The notes under the pieces: model-generated
Seen by the model: the letters and a program-made list of their open reading frames with translations, nothing else
Told to the model about the DNA's origin: nothing
Database searches by the model: none
Shown: positions 6,243 to 9,376 of the stretch, one piece after another
Layout: every line of letters starts with the position of its first letter
Numbering within the stretch: position 1 is the first letter of the stretch
Program-made: the position numbers and the translations under genes
NCBI GenBank assembly: GCA_900539035.1
Contig: UQAU01000049.1
Coordinates: forward strand, 1 to 9,376
DNA length: 9,376 nt
Reading direction: 5' to 3'
Origin: an uncultured Collinsella sp.
GTDB taxonomy: Bacteria > Actinomycetota > Coriobacteriia > Coriobacteriales > Coriobacteriaceae

Positions 6243-6262
6243 CGGTATGCCACGGCATACCG
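6243..6262. promoter_or_regulatory. Perfect operator-like palindrome between pepT and the DtxR-type gene
   Basis: The arms CGGTATGCC and GGCATACCG are exact reverse complements separated by AC. The site is 47 bases before the pepT start and 53 bases before the regulator start, and overlaps the expected -35 region of the +-strand promoter whose -10 is at 6279-6284. Size and symmetry suit a dimeric helix-turn-helix repressor. The neighbouring DtxR-type protein is the obvious candidate, but the sequence does not clearly match the DtxR/IdeR or MntR boxes I know. Confidence 0.55.
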
Positions 6263-6278
6263 CGACGCTTGGATGGGG

Positions 6279-6284
6279 TAGAAT
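6279..6284 (+). promoter_or_regulatory. Probable -10 element of the regulator operon
   Basis: TAGAAT differs from TATAAT at one position and lies 31 bases before the chosen start at 6316. The -35 position (about 6256-6261) is poor and falls in the palindrome, suggesting an activator-dependent or weak promoter that would be blocked by protein bound there. Confidence 0.4.
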
Positions 6285-6315
6285 CAGCCATTGAATGCAG
6301 AAGGGACGGAAGATC

Positions 6316-6738
6316 ATGGATACGACAAATAGCTCGCGCGAACTACACCTGACGGTGGCGAACGAAGACTACTTGGAGTGCATGGTTCGCATTGAAAGCG
6401 AAGAGGGGGAAACCAACGGCGTGCGATCGGTCGACATCGCGCAGCGCCTTGGCGTCTCCAAGGCATCGGTCAATAAAGCGGTTTCGGCGCTCAAAGCATC
6501 CGAACTTGTCGAGCAATCGCACTACGGCAAGGTAGTCCTGACCGATCGCGGCCGCGAGGTTGGCACGGCTATCTGGTACCGTCATCGCCTCATCCGCACG
6601 TTTTTGGTTCAGGAGCTCGGTGTCGAATTTGAGCGAGCCGATTCCGAGGCCTGCATGATGGAGCATGCGCTTTCCGAGGACACGATGAGCCGCTGGCTCG
6701 CCTATCTCGAAAAGCAGGGAATCAGCGTCGAGGAATAG
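6316..6738 (+). CDS. DtxR/MntR-family metal-dependent transcriptional regulator
   Basis: Proteins of this family bind Mn2+ or Fe2+ and then repress metal-uptake or related genes as dimers. The 140-residue product has a winged helix-turn-helix (about 37-80, SVDIAQRLGVSKASVNKAVSAL, wing YGKVVLTDRG) and the metal-binding/dimerisation domain (about 85-135). It lacks the SH3-like third domain of DtxR and so has the short MntR size. Probable ligands are Asp18 and Glu21 in EDYLE (as MntR Asp8/Glu11), His90, and Cys113, Glu116, His117 in EACMMEH (as DtxR Cys102, Glu105, His106). The start at 6316 is chosen because GGACGGAAG lies just upstream; ATG 6295 in frame lacks a good ribosome binding site and would add seven residues. 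A homocysteine methyltransferase gene follows after 10 bases, so it is likely an operon partner. The metal and targets are unknown. Confidence 0.87.
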   Translation: MDTTNSSRELHLTVANEDYLECMVRIESEEGETNGVRSVDIAQRLGVSKASVNKAVSALKASELVEQSHYGKVVLTDRGREVGTAIWYRHRLIRTFLVQELGVEFERADSEACMMEHALSEDTMSRWLAYLEKQGISVEE

Positions 6739-6748
6739 CGGGATATAT

Positions 6749-7642
6749 ATGGATACGAGTTATTACAACCGCTTTGGTGCCGAGGAACTTACGCGCCGCT
6801 TGTCGAGCGAGACCTTGTTGGCGCAGGGCCCCATGGGCAGTGTTTTGTTGAATGAGTACGATGCCGCCGATATTCCACCGGCTTTTTGGAATCTGGCAGA
6901 GCCGCAGACCGTTTCTCGTATCCATCGCCTGTATGTCGCCGCTGGCGCGCAGGTGCTCATTACCAACACCTTTCAGGCATCAAGCTATGCCCTCAAGCAC
7001 GACCAGATTGCGCCGTCCGTGGCGGAGGTCAATCGCGGGGCCGTCGACGATGCCCGCCAGGCGCACCCTCAGCTGCTGCTAGGCTCGATGGGCCCGATCG
7101 GTATTGAGTGGTTTGCCGAGGACTCTGCCGAGTATCGTGAAATCCGAGGCATTGCGCGCGAACAGGCGCACACCTTGCTCAACGCCGGCGTTGACGGTCT
7201 GCTGATCGAGACGGTGACGTCTATCCGTAATTTGCAGCCCATGCTTGCCGGCGCCCGAGATGCCGCCGATGGCATGCCTGTTCTGGTGAGTTTTGTCGTT
7301 GACGATAAAGGTGACCTGTTGGGCGATGGCCTCAACATCGAGGCAGCCGTTTTGTACGCCGAAAAACACGGCGCAAATTCGGTTGGTGTTAATTGCTGTT
7401 CGTTTGCGGCCGCGAACGCGGCGGTGCCCAGGATGGTTGCATCGGCGACTACTCCCGTCACGGTGCGTCCCAACGTAGGCGATCCGGTCCAGACTCAGGA
7501 TGGCCCCGTATGGCACGAGAACCCCGAAGCTTTCGCGCGCGCATGCATCGAATGGAGACATGCCGGTGCCGCAATGGTGGGCAGTTGCTGTGGAACCACG
7601 GCAATCACTACGGCCGCGATGGCCGAGGCGCTCGATATATAA
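6749..7642 (+). CDS. Stand-alone homocysteine S-methyltransferase domain protein
   Basis: The 297-residue product is a single homocysteine-binding (S-methyltransferase) TIM barrel, as in the first module of cobalamin-dependent MetH and in MmuM/BHMT enzymes. It is expected to bind Zn2+ and homocysteine and accept a methyl group to form methionine. Zinc ligands are Cys216 in GVNCC and Cys280-Cys281 in GSCCGTT. Other family marks are the N-terminal loop (here QGPMGS, 26-31, for the usual DGAMGT), TNTFQAS (72-78), GSMGPIG (112-118) and IET (153-155). No folate, cobalamin or reactivation domain follows, so the methyl donor is not known: S-methylmethionine, or a separate corrinoid/folate protein as in split MetH systems. 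GGGA lies five bases before the ATG. The gene follows the DtxR-type regulator by 10 bases and is closed by a terminator. Confidence 0.88.
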   Translation: MDTSYYNRFGAEELTRRLSSETLLAQGPMGSVLLNEYDAADIPPAFWNLAEPQTVSRIHRLYVAAGAQVLITNTFQASSYALKHDQIAPSVAEVNRGAVDDARQAHPQLLLGSMGPIGIEWFAEDSAEYREIRGIAREQAHTLLNAGVDGLLIETVTSIRNLQPMLAGARDAADGMPVLVSFVVDDKGDLLGDGLNIEAAVLYAEKHGANSVGVNCCSFAAANAAVPRMVASATTPVTVRPNVGDPVQTQDGPVWHENPEAFARACIEWRHAGAAMVGSCCGTTAITTAAMAEALDI

Positions 7643-7648
7643 AGGGCA

Positions 7649-7674
7649 AACCGCTCCATACGGGGCGGTTTTTT
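7649..7674 (+). terminator. Rho-independent terminator of the regulator-methyltransferase operon
   Basis: AACCGCTCC (7649-7657) pairs with GGGGCGGTT (7662-7670) with one G-U, around the loop ATAC, and runs into a block of six Ts (7669-7674). It begins six bases after the methyltransferase stop. The next gene therefore needs its own promoter within 7675-7798. Confidence 0.9.
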
Positions 7675-7688
7675 ATTGCTTGCATGTC

Positions 7689-7739
7689 CTCGGCAGCATT
7701 TGCCCAAATGGTGAATGCTGGTGCCGGCAGGTTGCCGAG
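7689..7739 (+). other. Possible structured leader upstream of the phosphohexomutase
   Basis: An outer stem CTCGGCA (7689-7695) / TGCCGAG (7733-7739) encloses a hairpin CATTT/AAATG (7697-7701, 7706-7710) and the self-complementary TGCCGGCA (7722-7729), with an alternative pair GCATT/AATGC (7696-7700, 7714-7718). A 10-base palindrome GGGTATACCC (7750-7759) follows. Whether this is RNA structure, an operator or coincidence is open; no known riboswitch is recognised. Confidence 0.35.
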
Positions 7740-7798
7740 TGCATGTTGCGGGTATACCCCATGCGTACCATGATCCAAACACTGTGAGGTGTCTGCGC

Positions 7799-9199
7799 GT
7801 GTGCGCGATAATTCATTTTGGAACTGACGGTTGGCGCGCTCGCGTCGATGAGGACTTCACTGCCGATAACGTTGCCCGTATCGCCGATGCCGTCGGCGAG
7901 TTGTGGCAAAAGACCAATCCGGGCAAAACGGTATATATAGGGTTCGACACCCGGCCCCTGGCGCGCGAGTTCGCTGAGCTTGCGGCGGGCGTGCTAGCAG
8001 CGCACGGGCTGGACGCCGTGCTCGCTTCGCGACCTGTTCCGACCCCTGCCCTTACGTGGGCGGCGGCTTATGACGGTGAGGCGTGCGGCGCGCTCATGGT
8101 GACGGGGTCCCATCATCCGCAGGGTTATCTGTGCCTCAAGATTCGCATGGGTGATGGCTCAACCGCCAACCAGGATGTCATCGAAGAGCTCGAAGAGACC
8201 ATGGCTCCCGAGCCAATGGGGATCGAGGGGCAATATCGCACCGCGGATATCATTCCTGACTATATGCAGGCGGTGGCATCGTTTGTCGATGCCGAAGCCA
8301 TCCGCGACGCGCACCTGCGCGTGGTTGTCGATCCCATGGGCGGCGCAGCCCAGGGCTATCTAGCCGACTTGCTGCGCGAGCTTGGCGTTGAGGTGCACGA
8401 GATTCACGCCGGGCAGGCGTCTGACCAAGAAGATATCTGCCCCGACCCCGTTGAGCCTTGGGTGGACGCTTGCGAGCGCACGGTTATCGATGACGGAGCT
8501 TGCGCTGGCCTGGTGACCGACGGCGACGCCGACCGTATCGGTGCGGTTGACGAGCGCGGCAGATATATACATCCGCATCAGATCATGGCGCTCGTTTTGG
8601 GCGACTTGGTTCAATTTCGTAATTTGGAGGGGCGCGTCGTCGTCAATCTTTCGTGCTCGACGCTTGTGCGTCGCATTGCCGAGGCGCTTGGCTGCCGCGT
8701 GACCGTCAAACCAGTCGGTTTCAAATATATAGCGGCGGAGATGAAGAAGGGCGGCGTTCTCATAGGCGGCGAAGAAGCCGGTGGTATCGGCATCGCCGCG
8801 CATATGCCCGAGCGCGATGGCATCCTCGCCTGCCTGATTCTGTGTGAGCTTATGGCAAAGACGGACGCGCCTTTGGGCGTTCTGGTCGACCAACTCGAGG
8901 ACAGTTTTGGTAAGACGAGTTACGGTCGACGCGATTTGCGCCTTGAGGCCGAAGATGCCGAAACGTTACGAACCCTGCTGCCGGGCGTAAACCCCAAGTC
9001 GATTTGTGGCAAGGTGCCGCAAAACGTTAGTCATATGGATGGCTTGCGTTTGGCATTCGAGGATGACACGTGGCTGCTGGTCCGTCCTAGCGGGACCGAA
9101 CCAGTGGTGCGCGTCTACGCCGAGGGGTTCTCGGTGGAAGAACGTGATGAGTTGCTCGATGCTGGTTGTGCTTTAGCTAGGGGGACGTATCCGCTTTAA
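7799..9199 (+). CDS. Phosphoglucomutase/phosphomannomutase family protein
   Basis: This is an alpha-D-phosphohexomutase, moving phosphate between C6 and C1 of a hexose phosphate in the cytoplasm and feeding sugar-nucleotide or glycogen metabolism. The 466-residue length is typical of the four-domain fold. Domain marks in order are the N-terminal FGTDGWRA (7-14), the phosphoserine loop TGSHHP with Ser104, the metal loop DGDADR (241-246), the sugar-recognition loop GGEEAGGIG (323-331) with PERDGI, and the phosphate-binding RPSGTEP (429-435). GTG 7799 is chosen because GAGG lies nine bases upstream and the protein then begins just before FGTDGWRA; extending to ATG 7715 would add 28 unrelated residues from the leader. 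The active-site loop is unusual (SHHPQGYLCLK for the common SHNPPxYNGxK). FGTDGW proteins form their own subgroup; glucose versus mannose preference cannot be assigned. Confidence 0.92.
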   Translation: MCAIIHFGTDGWRARVDEDFTADNVARIADAVGELWQKTNPGKTVYIGFDTRPLAREFAELAAGVLAAHGLDAVLASRPVPTPALTWAAAYDGEACGALMVTGSHHPQGYLCLKIRMGDGSTANQDVIEELEETMAPEPMGIEGQYRTADIIPDYMQAVASFVDAEAIRDAHLRVVVDPMGGAAQGYLADLLRELGVEVHEIHAGQASDQEDICPDPVEPWVDACERTVIDDGACAGLVTDGDADRIGAVDERGRYIHPHQIMALVLGDLVQFRNLEGRVVVNLSCSTLVRRIAEALGCRVTVKPVGFKYIAAEMKKGGVLIGGEEAGGIGIAAHMPERDGILACLILCELMAKTDAPLGVLVDQLEDSFGKTSYGRRDLRLEAEDAETLRTLLPGVNPKSICGKVPQNVSHMDGLRLAFEDDTWLLVRPSGTEPVVRVYAEGFSVEERDELLDAGCALARGTYPL

Positions 9200-9376
9200 C
9201 CATGAGACTGCCTTATATAAAGAGATGCTCGGCGAGCGGTAGGTAACGGCTGGCAAACGTTAGTCAGATCACAAGATGTGTGGGAAATGTGTACGCCCAG
9301 ATTCCCGCCCACGGGGCCCCTCCGGTCTGGCAATATATCTCCTTGCCGCGCGGCCCGGTCGGACCGGATCAGCCGC
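9200..9376. other. Hairpin-rich non-coding tail cut by the window end
   Basis: No credible coding sequence is visible. The stretch holds many short inverted repeats: TAACG/CGTTA (9244-9248, 9258-9262), GGGAA/TTCCC (9282-9286, 9302-9306), the palindrome GGGGCCCC (9313-9320), GGCAA/TTGCC (9329-9333, 9343-9347) and CCGGTC twice (9322-9327, 9355-9360), either copy able to pair with GACCGG (9362-9367). There is no T-run, so no intrinsic terminator for the mutase gene is seen. It could be the leader of the next gene or a structured RNA. I checked by eye for tmRNA, RNase P and SRP RNA signatures and found none. Confidence 0.4.

Noticed and set aside
6196..6291. N-terminal extension of pepT to an upstream ATG
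   Set aside because: It would add 32 residues unlike PepT, cross the palindrome and leave the good GGAG site at 6195 unused.
7715..7798. N-terminal extension of the mutase to ATG 7715
   Set aside because: The added residues do not look like the family, fall in the hairpin leader, and GTG 7799 has a proper GAGG site.
9276..9376. Open frame starting at ATG 9276 and running off the window
   Set aside because: No ribosome binding site, Pro/Arg/Gly-rich translation without motifs, and located in a hairpin-dense stretch.

Overview
The window is a housekeeping stretch, most likely from a Coriobacteriia (Collinsella-like) actinomycete. The evidence is a GC-rich genome, a strong preference for C/G-ending codons from about base 1,090 onward, frequent GTG/TTG starts, and the order atpD-atpC-murA-LCP. 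The genus is inferred from memory of composition and gene content, not from a search. All proteins recognised belong to known families. I see no CRISPR array, toxin-antitoxin pair, phage gene, tRNA or transposase gene.

Layout. 1-1991 (+): the end of the F1Fo ATP synthase operon, with the last 19 codons of atpG, a structured AT-rich spacer, atpD and atpC. A strong terminator (2028-2066) closes it but lies directly against the murA ribosome binding site. 2080-4611 (+): murA (first committed step of peptidoglycan synthesis) followed 12 bases later by a LytR-CpsA-Psr protein (attachment of glycopolymers to peptidoglycan), a cell-wall pair. 4612-4947: a 336-base convergent gap without genes, filled with hairpins, including a ~115-base imperfect palindrome and a tandem GGGAC-type repeat. 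4948-6195 (-): pepT, aminotripeptidase. 6196-6315: divergent control region with a perfect 9+2+9 palindrome. 6316-7642 (+): a DtxR/MntR-type metal-dependent regulator and a stand-alone homocysteine S-methyltransferase, ended by a good terminator. 7799-9199 (+): a phosphohexomutase with a structured leader. 9200-9376: hairpin-rich GC-rich DNA cut by the window end, with no recognisable gene.

The most important anomaly is in atpD. Its first ~300 codons (with the atpG tail and the spacer) use AGA, ATA, GTA, GGA and GAA freely. From about base 1,086 these codons vanish and the gene switches to the codon style of the rest of the window, although the protein reads through without a break. Either atpD is a natural mosaic, or the window is an assembly chimera of two bacteria joined inside this highly conserved gene. 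Organism-level statements about 1-1090 should therefore be kept apart from those about 1090-9376.

Other points worth a second look are the operator-like palindrome between pepT and the regulator, the terminator hairpin embedded in the murA leader, and the long palindrome and short repeat in the convergent gap.
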